A program made the translations under genes and the position numbers. Of a stretch of DNA of 64,000 nt, positions 36,451 through 49,700 are shown piece after piece. The notes beneath the pieces are model-generated. The model saw nothing but the letters and a program-made list of their open reading frames with translations. It ran no database searches and was not told the DNA's origin. Origin of the DNA: Azolla caroliniana (Eukaryota > Polypodiophyta); NCBI GenBank assembly GCA_043228905.1, contig JBHGNT010000014.1, positions 17,546,001 to 17,610,000 on the forward strand, given 5' to 3'. The number at the start of each line of letters is the position of its first letter. Positions within the stretch are counted from its first letter, which is position 1.

Positions 36451-37729
36451 TCTAGGGCTAATAGTTTAACAACTAGGGGGAACTAGTTAAAATTGCATAA
36501 AAAGAAAAAAGAACTTAATTTCAACTTGAATATGTTGAGCACTTCATCCTACCAATTGACAATGTAAGAGAGGTCACAAAATCCAAACCATGAAGAGAGA
36601 CAATTGTGCAAGGTGGCATGTCATCATTCTAAATTGGTGGTGTGTAGTGTGTGGGATTGTGTTCACGATACTAAGATCTAGAGCTCTAATTGTTGTAGTA
36701 AGTTAATCATGGCAATGTTTTCTTTCATAATGAAAAGCATTATCTACAAAAGATAGATGAACCCAAGTTGAAATATTTTGTTACTCTTGATCATTTGTAT
36801 GTTTGGCATGATATTGAAGCAAGAAATTATATTTTGGTGTAGGGTTTGTATGTGGTAGGCATGTTGGATTGTCAATTGTGTTTCGATTGTACAAATGTAC
36901 TCATTCTTTCTTTTCTTCACTCTCAATAATGCTCTACCATATAGAGATACATGCACCATGCAATTACATAAAAATCCAAGTATTTCTACAAAGTGTGATT
37001 ACGCTACCATCACCTATTCATGCTCAATTTTTTGATTTCTTGAAATATACAAAATAACATAATAGGCGATCAGATATAGAAGAGCCCTATTATACCCCCA
37101 ATTAGTTGTATTTTTATATTACCATGGATCTTGGCATCATTGTTTAACGTAGTTTTTATTTTCATAGCTATGCCTCTTCTTTTTTGTTAATCATGGATTT
37201 ACACAAATGTTCACAGAAGTTAGAAAGTAGAGTTGTATAGCACTACTACAGACTTGAGTGAACTCATGAAGAGAGATATTTGCCAAACATTATGAAATAA
37301 ACATGTCTTAGATGCTAAGGACAAATGCAACACTAATATGTGATTGAAAAATACTTGATTGCAGACTACAAAATCTTATGGACTAAAGATGCACACATAA
37401 TTCAACCCTCAAATGTAGGTAGCAAGTGAAAGCACCTTTCTTCGAAACATATACTAGCTCTTGCTTTGTTTGATGAATTCCTTGGAAGATGAACTATTAC
37501 TTCAATACTAATAAGATGGTTTTGAAGAAATGTTTGGTAAATAAAGCTTGGGGTTTTTTAAATGATTTCATTGGGATCGGTTGGTAAAGAGTAACAATTA
37601 GACACTTAAAAACTATATTTGATACAAATACTATGGTATTAAGATGATATCCACATTGGTCAAACTATGGGAAAGGTATATATAGGAATTGATAACACTT
37701 CTTATCATCGACATTGAGAACCATATCAA

Positions 37730-40700
37730 TCACCTAGAAAACACTTTCACTCCTCCCTTGTAAGTTTCTAGCACATTGACTTGAGCATTGGTCTTCAAGA
37801 GATCACCACTGAGTACAACAAAGTCTGCAAATTTCCCTGCTGTGATGGATCCAACATCATCATCCATGAAACTTGCATATGCAGCAGAGAGTGTATAACT
37901 GAGAAAACAAGTAAGAGAAGAATAAAACTTTGTAGGAAACAAAGTCTGATGATCTAGTTTTAGGAAATCTACAACATGTGTAGATATACACAAAAAAAGG
38001 GGGGGGGGTAGGAAGAGATGAACATAGGAAAACAAAGATTGCATACCCATTTAATGCAGATACAATATCAATACATTCAGACGGTATCCATGGAGTCTTC
38101 CAACCAGATGGTTTTCTATTTATTGCTGCGCGCATTCCTCCCAAGGGACTAAGAGGTGCTACCTGATCAAAATATATTATTGAACACAAAATGCATAACA
38201 ATTATATGTGAAGATATAAAAGAAGCTTTTAATATCATTACATCCAAAGGTATAAAAGCTGATTAACCAAAACAAAAAGAGACATAATACAAACTTACAG
38301 GCCAATCTGATCCAAATGCAAGTGTCACTCCAGCTGCCAACAATGACTTGAACAAGTATGATTCCGTCATGGCTCTTTCCTCTCCGAGTCTTCTTGAAGC
38401 GTAGGAAGCATCATCTAATAAATGCTCTGGCTACAGATTGCAGCAAACAACCTTGCTAATAACTTTCATTTATATGATAGAAATAATATCTTAAAATCTT
38501 CCAAAATAAAAGAGAATATGGTTCCTGATATTCTGAGAACATTACGCTCATCAGGATCTTTTACTAGTGATGAAACTTCAATTGTTTTAGACAGCCAAAC
38601 AGTGGAAAATACTTCTAATTGCATACAAAACATATTGATTATTCAATGCAACATTATATACATGAAATGCTCAACAATATGATTTATATCCTACAAAATA
38701 ATTGGTGGACTATGCTGCAAAATCATAACATTTTCCTTCTCGTTTTTTGCAACTTAGTAAAGGAATGCATATGCATTTGAGGCAGATGAAATGGAAATCA
38801 TATACAGTTATAGTTTGTGGAACAATTTACTTGCATTGAAGCGATTATACCCATTGATTGAAAGTGTCGCACAGCATTTTGAGATAGGTGTTGAGCATGC
38901 TCAATCTGTAACACAATAATGCATAAGCTCAAACTGCACATGTACACTAGCTGCACCCTGAATTGTTTGTTGATCCAACAAAATAAATCAAGGAACAGTG
39001 TTTAAATTATATGTTTGTTCAGAATCAAATGAAAGACTATACTTGTTTATAATCCCTAGCATAGTCATACCCTTAATCTTCTCTTTTTTTGACCATTTGT
39101 AGCATTCAATTCTTGGTAAATAGCCAATACTCTGTCATTAGCTGCATCTCCAATTGCATGAATAGCTATCTGCTTTAATTTACAATTTCAGTCATCTCAA
39201 CCAACATGGAGACATGGAATCATCTGAGAATGGAAAATCCCCTAACCTGTAATTTTCTGTTGTCTGCCTCAACAACTTCTTTCAAAATAGATGATTGACT
39301 GAATACTGCTAGCCCAGTATTGGTGGGATCATCATTGTATGGCTGTGAGTAAAGCCAACATTGAAATTTGGCAGTTATAGAACATTATAGAAACAAACAA
39401 ACAAACAAGGAAATATTAATGTCTTATAAGATGCTAAAACAGCTTAAATTCTATCCCAAAATGTTGTCTCATCTTAGGGAACAAAATAATAATAATCTCG
39501 AGAGGGGCTATATATTAAATGGAACAAATTACCTTCACCTTGAATCATCTTACATTTATTATCTTTATGCCCATCATTTCTTCCAAAAGCTCAGGAGACT
39601 TTTACGTTGTCATATTTTTCCTAGGATATTCTCATAAATTATTTGTGTAGCCAGGCTTCCATACACATGGTGTGATGAGAAAGTGTTGCTGTTGATGGTC
39701 ATTCTCATTTGAGCACCCACTCTCTTCTTAATTATTACAGCCAAAATAGGTAACATATAAACACTCTCCAGTAAAATACCCTTTTTGTGTTCACAATAAA
39801 TAATGTACATCATAAATTTAGATTTCAAGGATATCAGATACAGATGAAAAAATGAATGAGAACATAGAAAAATATTAAAAATTTGCTAATACACCAGTCT
39901 GTTAGATAAAGTAGAAAGTGAAAATAATAATATCAAGGTATGTAATTCCCCACAAATAATTTCACTAAGATGTTTGGAAAGTATGAAGCAAAAAAGAAAG
40001 AAAGAAAGATATATTAACATCGTTGAAAAGACCAAAATGGCCTATAAGACAACCAGAGATTACATCATTGTCTTGTCTTTGAGAACAAACAAAAAAAAAT
40101 GTAACTAAGTAAATAAAATAAACGTGATTAAAGAACCTCGTTATTGATACATGTAAGATTCTAAGGTTAGATTGAAATTTGTCTTTAAAAAATCTCTAGC
40201 ATAGGTAGATCCAAAAATGGAGAGATTTCTAATGTGAGAGAAGCAACTGTGATGGCAGGAGATAATGGCCTTTATCTATCAATGACAAGGGTGGTATGGA
40301 CATGGTCCACAAGGCCAGGGCCTTAGTGCACGACAAATAGCTATTGCCTGATCTATTGTAACCACTTCACAATGCCCTGCTCAAGAACCCACATATGTAG
40401 CCCTTGATTGAATTGTCACATGAGTAGGAGTGATGGGGCAAAAGAAAGTTGTGATTGTTCTTTGTTGATGAACTTGTGTGGTTGTATTGTTGTCCTTCAA
40501 CAACTTTTCCCCATATTTCTTGAGTTTTTGCAAGAACAACCCCAAACACCATTGGTCCTTATATTCTATTACCTTGCGTAGTGGGCCAAAAAAACCTTGG
40601 TTAAAAGACAATGGTATCTCCTTCTTACTTCATAAAAATCACTTCAATGACAGACACTGTTCTTCAGATTGTACTCCTTGATGACATATTGGCAAAAATG

Positions 40701-43700
40701 AAGAGGTCCACAGCTGCCCTATCACATTGCGCAGTACATAGGATAGATGTATGTCCATGTAAGAGGGCCTGATGCATCCATCCTCCGATTTGTGGTAATA
40801 AGTGTGGCTTATAGTTGGCCATGTTCCTACCAAGAGCTGTTGTGAGGCTGATCCATGTTTTTCAGTTATCGAAGTTGATATTATCAGTTCGGATCACTTT
40901 ATCTTTTTCCAATTTGCTTGTGTAGATGGGGAAATCCAAGCTATATTGGAAAGGGGATAGAGCATTTTTGCTTATGCCATGCAACTCAAATCATTGTTAC
41001 GTTTAAGCATACCAACAATGATTATCTCTGTCTTTAACAGGATGTTTTGATATAGATAATTGGGTGTGCTTTTCTCTAGATAGAGGCCATTATCTCTCAC
41101 CATCGAAGATGCTTCCATCACTTTGGAGACCCCGCCATTCTGGATCGACCTATGCTAGAGATCTTTCGAAGAAAAAAGTTATAATATATCTAACTTGAGA
41201 ATCTCCCATGTGCCAAAAACCAGATTCCCTCGTCTCTTTTTATCTTATTTACTTTTATATTTACTGAGTAATATTTATTTTATTTTGATTTCTTGTTCTG
41301 AAAGACAGAGAAACACTTAGATGTAATCGCTTGTTTGGTCTTATAGGCCATTTTGGCCTCTTAAAAGACATTTAATATATCTTTCTTTCTTTTTTTCTAG
41401 TCAAATGCTATCACTAACTATATAGATCTTTTTAACACACTAGTGCTTTTTCTCAATGGGATATGATCTATATACATGTCTATTTGTAGCTCAGACTAGT
41501 ACTTCTCCTTGATGGGATATATATCCCTAGCTAAAGCTACGATACACAACACTTATATGCTCCCCACCATTCACATGTTTTCGGTGAATGATACACAATA
41601 TTTTTAGAAACATAAATATTTTTACGTTTGACATTTGGACACTAAAATAGAGCAACACAAACATTAATCCTCGTTTCCCACTAGTTTGTCTTTTGGCATG
41701 ACCAAATAGACTCCCTAGTTTATGTCCCGTATCCGATCTTCAAAATGTTATTTGGTCGTTTTTTAGCAAAATGAAAAGTTTTCAATCTAGGGCAAACCTA
41801 CTTCACGCTTGGCCAACCTAAGGCCGTGAATTGACGGTGTTGCCCAATTCACACGACCCAGGCACAGACATTGGGAAAACAAAATTCTTTTGCTACGAGG
41901 ACATATATCATAGACTGTACGCACATATCTTGGTCTACCTTACATATAGTGATATCCTTTTCAAATTTGGCTAGTCCATCTTACATGTCCATTGTGAATG
42001 TAATACTCGACTTTTGCCCAACATGTTTTACAATGTTTTTGGTTAGAATTTGAGGTTACAATCACATGGTCTTAAACCATAGTCAAAGACAGGAACAAGC
42101 ATTTGGCTTATCTCGTTCATCTACATATAGGGTTCTTAATGTCCATATTATACATATAAAGAGAGACCGAATACATCATAATTTGTAGTCAATATGTGAC
42201 AAATAACCCATGTAACATTATACTCTAATGTTGTTTTCAAGCGAGTATTTCTTGCCAAATATATGCATGTATCCTTGCATTATATTATCGTGCAATTTGG
42301 GTCCCAATAGGGAAATTCAAGAGCCAAAACCACTTTTGTGGGCACAATGATTGCATTTCATTTGTGAAATTGCGTGTGCGAAGAATGTCTCTAAGTAGAA
42401 AACATGGTTGGGCCTCAGGGAGCCGCCATGAATGTTACGGGCATGACCATTTAATATCCCGTGGTGAGAATTTACCGTAGTATTCTATACACGTGGATAA
42501 GTGTGAGGGTTAAACGAGAGTGTATTCAACCCTGGACAGAAGGTATTTTTACGTGTACCTCACAATTCTAAGCCATTGTCTACGGGTAAGTGCGCTAAGT
42601 TAGCCCCACGGTTTTGTGGACCTTTTACAGTCCTCAAACGCATTGGGTCATCAGCCTATCGTCTTGCTCTTCCCGATGGTGTTGGAATTCATCCAGTCTT
42701 CCATGTGAGTCATCTAAAAGAACTTCTAGGTTCTGGCGACAATACAGTTACAACTGAAACTCTGGTTACTTCTAAAGAGTTATCTTCTAAACCACATGTA
42801 CCAGAAAGAATTCTCGATGTTAAAACAAAAAAATTACGTACTAAAGAAATCCGAGAATTTAAAATAAAATGGATGGATAAATCAATAAAAGATGCCACAT
42901 GGGAACGCGAAAATACTCTCAGAACTAATTTCCCTAACTTTCCATTGCAAGAGTACAATGTTTTAAAGAGGGGGAGTATGTTAAGGGCATGACCATTTAA
43001 TATCTCGTGGTGAGAATTTACCGTAGTATTCTATACACGTGGATAAGTGTGAGGGTTAAACGAGAGTGTAAAGAAAGGGAGGATTACTTTTAATCCTCGG
43101 GATTGAGACAACCCATTAGGTCAAGTGTGAACTTGCCTGGGGGCCTTGGGTATCGCTATAAATAAGAGGCCTAGCTACCCTCATTTGATGATTCTTTTGA
43201 CTACATCGAGACTCTGCTCTTGTGGTGGGTCAACTCTTGTAGCGAGCGCGCCAGCACCAGGTACGACTCGACGCCACGGCGGTGGTATGGGACGCCGATC
43301 GAGGCTCGAGTCCGTCTCGATCCCTTCGCTCGGGGGTGGTCGGGTGGATCGGCACCCTTCTTTCTCTTTCTCCTTTCTATCTATCATTTGTTTATCCTTA
43401 TCTTAAGCTTACTTTAGTACTTAGATCTCTAATAATGAACATTTGAAAGAGAGATAAGGTAAAGAAATTTTATGTCACCCCCATGGTTTTTAAAACACCT
43501 TAGTGTTACCACAATATCCTGATTCTCGAAACTTATCTCATGTCTACAGGGGGTATTGACATGACATAATATTTCAAATATTGTTTGCCAAGCAAAGTTT
43601 CAAACACTATCTTTTTCTATCAGAATTATTGTTTAAATTTCAACAATTTATAGGTAAACATGTCACAATGGCTCACATCAATGAATTGGTCATGAGATCC

Positions 43701-46700
43701 TCCTAACTAGAGATGATATAGGCTAGCATCTCTATTGTTGTTCCTGTAATGAAATATTCATATATACTTAGCTATGTCATATAGTTCACCTTGCTTACGT
43801 TTTCTACATTTTAAACATCTAATTGAACTCTTGGGTTTGACTTGCCTCTTATGTGGATAGTATCCACTTAGTAGGAAGATCGCATGGTGAACTATCGAAG
43901 GCCTTGAAGCCTTATAAGAGAGATAAGAATTGAAGAACTGAAGAACCAAAGAAGCTTTTAGCATTGGCTTTCTTGGATGTGAGTCTCATTTCGTGTATGA
44001 ACACACTACGGCCTAGGGTTTCTGCCTATATAAGGATGCTAGCTACCTTCTTATCAAAAGAAGCTTGACTTACGTTGAGACTATGACAGTGGCTATGACT
44101 CTTGTTCACTAAGCACATGCGATCTTCACAGGACCCAAGGTACGACTCGCATCAACCCTCGATGGTATGGGACATCGAGGATGTTCGGGTCCGTCTCACG
44201 CCATGGCTAGGGGGTGGTCGGGTGGTTTGGCCCCCCTCTTTCCTTTTTTTGTTCTATAATTCCTTATGTTGTGCTTAATTAATTAGTTAGACTCTAACAA
44301 TATGCCACCTTTTCCTCTCCCAAGAATAATTTTGGTTCTGATCTTGTTACCCATACTCGAGTGGTGTTAAACACCAACTTTAATTTTATCTACGTTTACT
44401 AACAAACCTGTGTCCATGCAAAATGATAGTTTTTAGATGTCTTTGTAGTCCTTCCAGAGAGTCATAGATCAGCACAATATCATTACCTCGTAGTGATACT
44501 TGTATGGCTATATCTGCTTAACATGCCCTCGGACTGATGAATCTCTATCTAATGAGATACCTCATCTAAATAGAGACAAAAGAGAATGGGTGATAGTGGG
44601 CATCCTTGTTTACTTCAATTATGCTTGCTGCAGCCTCCAACAGTCCATTGGGAGATCACAATATACGGATTCATATGGTGCATACATTCCCATTGCATAT
44701 CTATTGGGACACTAAGGGCTTCTAGCTGCTGCCTGAGCCTGCCTGAGCCAAGCACAGCAGTGTTGAAGGCTTTTTTGGAAATCCAAAAAGCAGCAATAAA
44801 TCCTCTTTTCATGGGCTCTTCCGTCTTCAATAATGCTTGGAGGGTCAATATGTAATCCAAAGTTGTGAACCCCTTTTGAAAGCCTGTCTGTCCAGCTGAA
44901 AGTCAGTCATTTCCTCTCTGCCCACACACTCAATTCTAACTTTAGGGTTGAACCATATACTTTAGCCAAGTAATGGCCAATCATTATTTGGTATCATATT
45001 TTCCCGATCTTGAAGATTGGCACATTGGTATGTTCTGTACAACTATTACAGAAATCTTCACATATAGCTCTATTAAAGATATGTGCTAGCAATGGGCGCA
45101 AGTCAACGGCATAGCTAAAATGCTCACATACAAATCCATCATGATCTTGGGCCTTCTCAAATTGTACCAATCAACGTTGTTTCTTACATTTTCTAGAGTA
45201 AAAAAGATGGATGCAAGTGGCCCTGAGCCATGTGGGTTGGGGAGTGGGAGCTGCCCAAGGATATCATAAAGTACATTTGCATATTCATGCCACACCTTCA
45301 ATTGCCTATAGGGAAGTGAAACAAACAAGTATGATTGATGAATGTAACTACATAATTATATGGGCAGAATAGTTATTATTTTCTCCCAGAAGTTTTTGCA
45401 TGGGGATAATCACATTTTTGTGATAACATTTATTCCGAAGCAAAAGGTCTGGAACTAACTCAAGTGGAGCACACTTTGCATATAGAATGTGAATAAGATT
45501 ATTTATGGTGGTCTGAATTAATTAATTTGTTGGAGATTTTATGACTTCTATGAATGTTTGGCCTTTATGTCTCTAGGAAGCATTTAACACCAGCTGATCT
45601 ATGATTCTAATCTATGCATTAGTTCCAAGTCTCTTACTTAATAAACTATTTCCAAGGTTTTAGCAGAGGAGAGTGCCAATTTTTTCACATGTAAATACCA
45701 TAGCAGCATTTTCTCGCTTAGGCCAATTATGGAACTTTTCTTAAAAAACTAATCAGGATAGAGACTCCTCACAAACTTTTATTCATGTGCCTACTCAATG
45801 GATCAGATACTGTTCCTGTTATTTCCTGTGTGAAAATTCATTTATTAAGCTTCTAATTTATTTGATGAAACATTATGGAGGAAATAACTTGTATGCTTTG
45901 TTGTCTGGGTTCTAGCTATAGGGAAGTTTCCAAGAGCACCTCATTAAAAAGAGCCGTCGAAGAGCCCAAAGATCCATCTGCAAATGTCTTTACACCACCA
46001 ATTCGCAGATTCTCACTTAATTTTTGGCCTTCTTTTGATAAATCCTGAGACACAACCAGATCAAGTTAAAAATGAACTTGGCAAATTTCACATTAAAACA
46101 TGTAATCCCTTGAGTCAAACTAAATTATGTATTCTCTAAAACTTATGCCATAGGATATTTGTTCAGTTTTTTCAGGCTTAGAGCTTCATTTTTCCACTTT
46201 TCAAAACTGGATTGTTATAAAACGCTTTTCTTTTCTTCAGTTGCAAGGTTTCCATGTTTTCTCAGCAGACACCCTCCCATACAGTCTACACAGTGCATTC
46301 TTAGTTGCAAGGTTTCCTAATTAGGTCTGGCCATCAAGATCCCAAAGCTTAAAGAATCAGGGATGCCTGATCTATCCAATTTGAAGCAATCCTACAAATT
46401 GGTATTACATTCCAACAAGAAATGATCAAGCTATACACTCCTTCCTACTTTAGAACATGCACTGGCCAATGGTTTCTCCTAAACTATTGGCAATGTAAGA
46501 ACTGTACAAAGCTATCTTTCCACTAAGGGCTTCAATGTAGTAGATGCAGTGCCAGATGAAATAGTATCATGCTAATATTTGCAACCATTTCAGCCAGAAC
46601 CCCATTTGAAATATCAACATTGCATTCATTATGCCATTTTCATTACTTCATCTTTGCCAGCAAGATTATAGATGTCTGCTGGCAGAAACTTGAATTACTA

Positions 46701-49700
46701 TGATACTATTTGAAATAGCACCACAGTAATATTCCAACAATCTCAATTAGAACCACGTTTTGGATGCTCACGGCCATTTAAAAAGTTGGCATCCCATTCA
46801 CTATAATGTCATATTCATTATATCTTCTCTACCAGCCAGATTATAGATATCGGCTGAAGGAATCTTGCATTAGACTCATGCTAATTCGTTGAGTGTACAC
46901 ATGAATGTTAAAGTTGTTGAAATTTTATCTTAATGTCATATAGATCAATAAACAGCCCCTGCAACAACCTCCCGAGAATTTTTGTGAAGGTACTTCCTTG
47001 CAAGTGCCGTTTGGACTATACAGAAGGTTCAAAATGCAGCCATGATTCATCAACCTTGCTTTACTATTTTATCCATGTCAAACTTTGATGTTCCTTTTGC
47101 AAAAGTGGTGGTCACGCAAGCAGGTAATTTTTCCACTATTGTCATTCTTATTTTAGACATCTTCATAAAGCCAATCCACCCGTTCGACACTATATTTTGA
47201 TGATTGAACATGGTTGTCATATTAGGCAGACAATATTGAATGTTTTTCTCCTACATGAAATGGGTACTCTGCTTTCTTCGTTCTTTAGGTTCTCTGCACT
47301 ATTTTGATCGCTTAGAAGATATTAATGCATCATGAAGTCTACCTTTATGCTGCCATATCTTTTAAGGGATCAAATATCATCCTACTGTCTCCATGACAGA
47401 AAAACGGCTCATCACTTTGGAAACATATTTTTTGCACACTTTTCATAATCACCAATCATTTTCACCCAACTTTTTGAAACAGCAAAACATGAGATCGGCT
47501 CTGTAAAGAAGAATGATAGCATGACTTACATACACATCCTGCCATGTTTGGAGGGGGAAATATACAGATACTCGTAAGAGAAGATTTCCTGTTTGATCTC
47601 CCCATTTATATATATCTGGTAGTCATGTAACAACCACATGTTTGAAACTTTCATAGTATTACTGAATATTTTTTCGTAAAAATGAATGAGTTGAAATTCT
47701 ATCACATATGAATGTAATGTCACAAATACAAATAAACTCTCTTCACTCCGTGGACCTCATTTAGTAATTGACTCTATCAAATGCTGAAGTAGAACATATA
47801 AACACAGTATGCAACTGCATTAATCAATTAGACCTCGTGCAAGAAATCTGATTCCATAGATACTGAATAAATTATTCAAGGACTTTTAACATGAATACCA
47901 TGAAAATCTTCCCAAACATGTGATGTTGGAGATCCTGGAAAATATCTTCCAAAATCAACAACAGAAGTAACCCCCTCAGATAGAGCCCGTTTGCTAGCTC
48001 TAGCAAGAGCATCCCTTCTCTCTTGGATTGTTTGTTCTGGAATGTGGTTTATGACAAGTTTCATTGCAGAATCTGCTAAAATGCCTGTTAGTCCTGTTTA
48101 AAATCATGCAGCTGGAAATCAGTCTATAAATTCTAGATATATAATATATTTTGATAATCTGGAGACAAATTTCATTAGATGGTAAACCCTAATGCAAGCA
48201 AAAAAATAGATGATTATGAGAGTTTTCTATAATATAGAGTATCTTCCTTAAACACTTTCTTTGAATCAAATATGACAATGAAAATGCAACTCTATATATG
48301 TCAAGCAATAGATTTTCATCATACATTAAATGCATATAAAGTCAAAATGCTAATGACGGGCACTCATGAACAATTAATTTCTATCCTAGTCATTGAACGG
48401 AACTGTTGCATCCAAAGATATATCTATCATACTCTAATATTTTTTTACACCAGTCCAGATAGAAACCTACTGCCATGTCCATCCCTAATCATGCACCCTC
48501 CTTCTGGATCATGAAAATCCTCAGTTATATGTGCCAAGCTCAAAGCTTTTGAATTCGCAAGTCCCATGTGACCATCTATACGATAAATCCACACCTGCAG
48601 AAGATAGGTACTATATAGATTTTTTTATTTTTTTATCTTTTTGTGGGATAGATATTTATGAGAATAGATTCTACAAAATAGCAAGCTGTTTATTTCGAAA
48701 AAGCTTCCTTTTGAGACTCTTACTGGATTGTCTTTGGTAAAATCATCAATCCAAGAGGCAGATGGCAGCTCTCCTCCCCACTTTTCGTTATTCCAACCAC
48801 CACCTAAAAGCCACTGTCCATCTTTTGCCTCTGCAACCATTACTAAGAGGTGTGAGATAGTGCAATACTTATGAGGATTTGAGAGGAAGTTTGACAAATA
48901 AAAACTTGATCGCCATGAAAAATACCAATGTTTGTCATATCATTCTTGAATAACCAATATTTCACTGCAGGTTATCTGGAATGCAACAATGTGAAGGCAA
49001 CCTGATAGGCTCATCTGGGAGGCTATATAATGTAGTGAAAGTGTCCAGAATTAGCAATAATCCGTTAATGTGATGTATCTTTTAGGTGGAACATAACCAG
49101 ACTTAATATAATTTCTATGCCCAATTTATAGGAGATTATCACACTACTTGGTGTAAGACATCATTCTCTCTTCCGATACAAGTTTTTGAAAACAGTATGC
49201 ATATGCAAAAATATCTTACGCAACATCCATGCATAATGCCAATCAGAGGCACATTCTCATTCTCACTGCATCTGTTCTGTTCATAGCTAAAGCGCGCAGC
49301 GCTTCTGCATTTCCCCCACCCACATGCCTTTACATCATGGTCTGGTGGTGAAATCTCACTTAAGAGTATCATTTGGGTTGACCATTTCTACTGCCTCTGA
49401 ACCATGCTCAAGCACCATGTCCAGCAGCTCAGAGGAGTTTGGACCTTGAATATCCATAATTGGTACTTCGTGTTATCGAACTTTCCATTGTTGAAGACAG
49501 TGACCACACCCTCATTCAGTTCTATACACTTGTCAACGCATTAGCCTCCAACTTTATCATTTTATTACTTCTTGCCTCAGACTACCTCTTCACAAATGAC
49601 AACTTTCCATCTCTACCTGGTCTTTCTCTAGCTCGTTCACACAGCCACTCCCTAGATAAACCTCCAGTCATTGTCAAACTTCCTTTCAGAACCTAGTTCC

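Larger units (their letters stand above)
30761..37729. other. Long intergenic spacer
   Basis: No host gene is recognised in about 7 kb. It holds a LINE zinc-region fragment (34360-34530), tRNA-like SINE candidates (31676-31750, 36312-36450), GT/GA and AT/GA microsatellites and several (CT)n tracts. The 119-codon open frame at 35437-35796 shows no domain and is probably chance or an old LINE remnant. Confidence 0.55.

Noticed and set aside
37730-37898. A separate short gene ending in VKVFSR
   Set aside because: It is the last exon of the amidohydrolase gene; phase and homology join it to 38162-38047.
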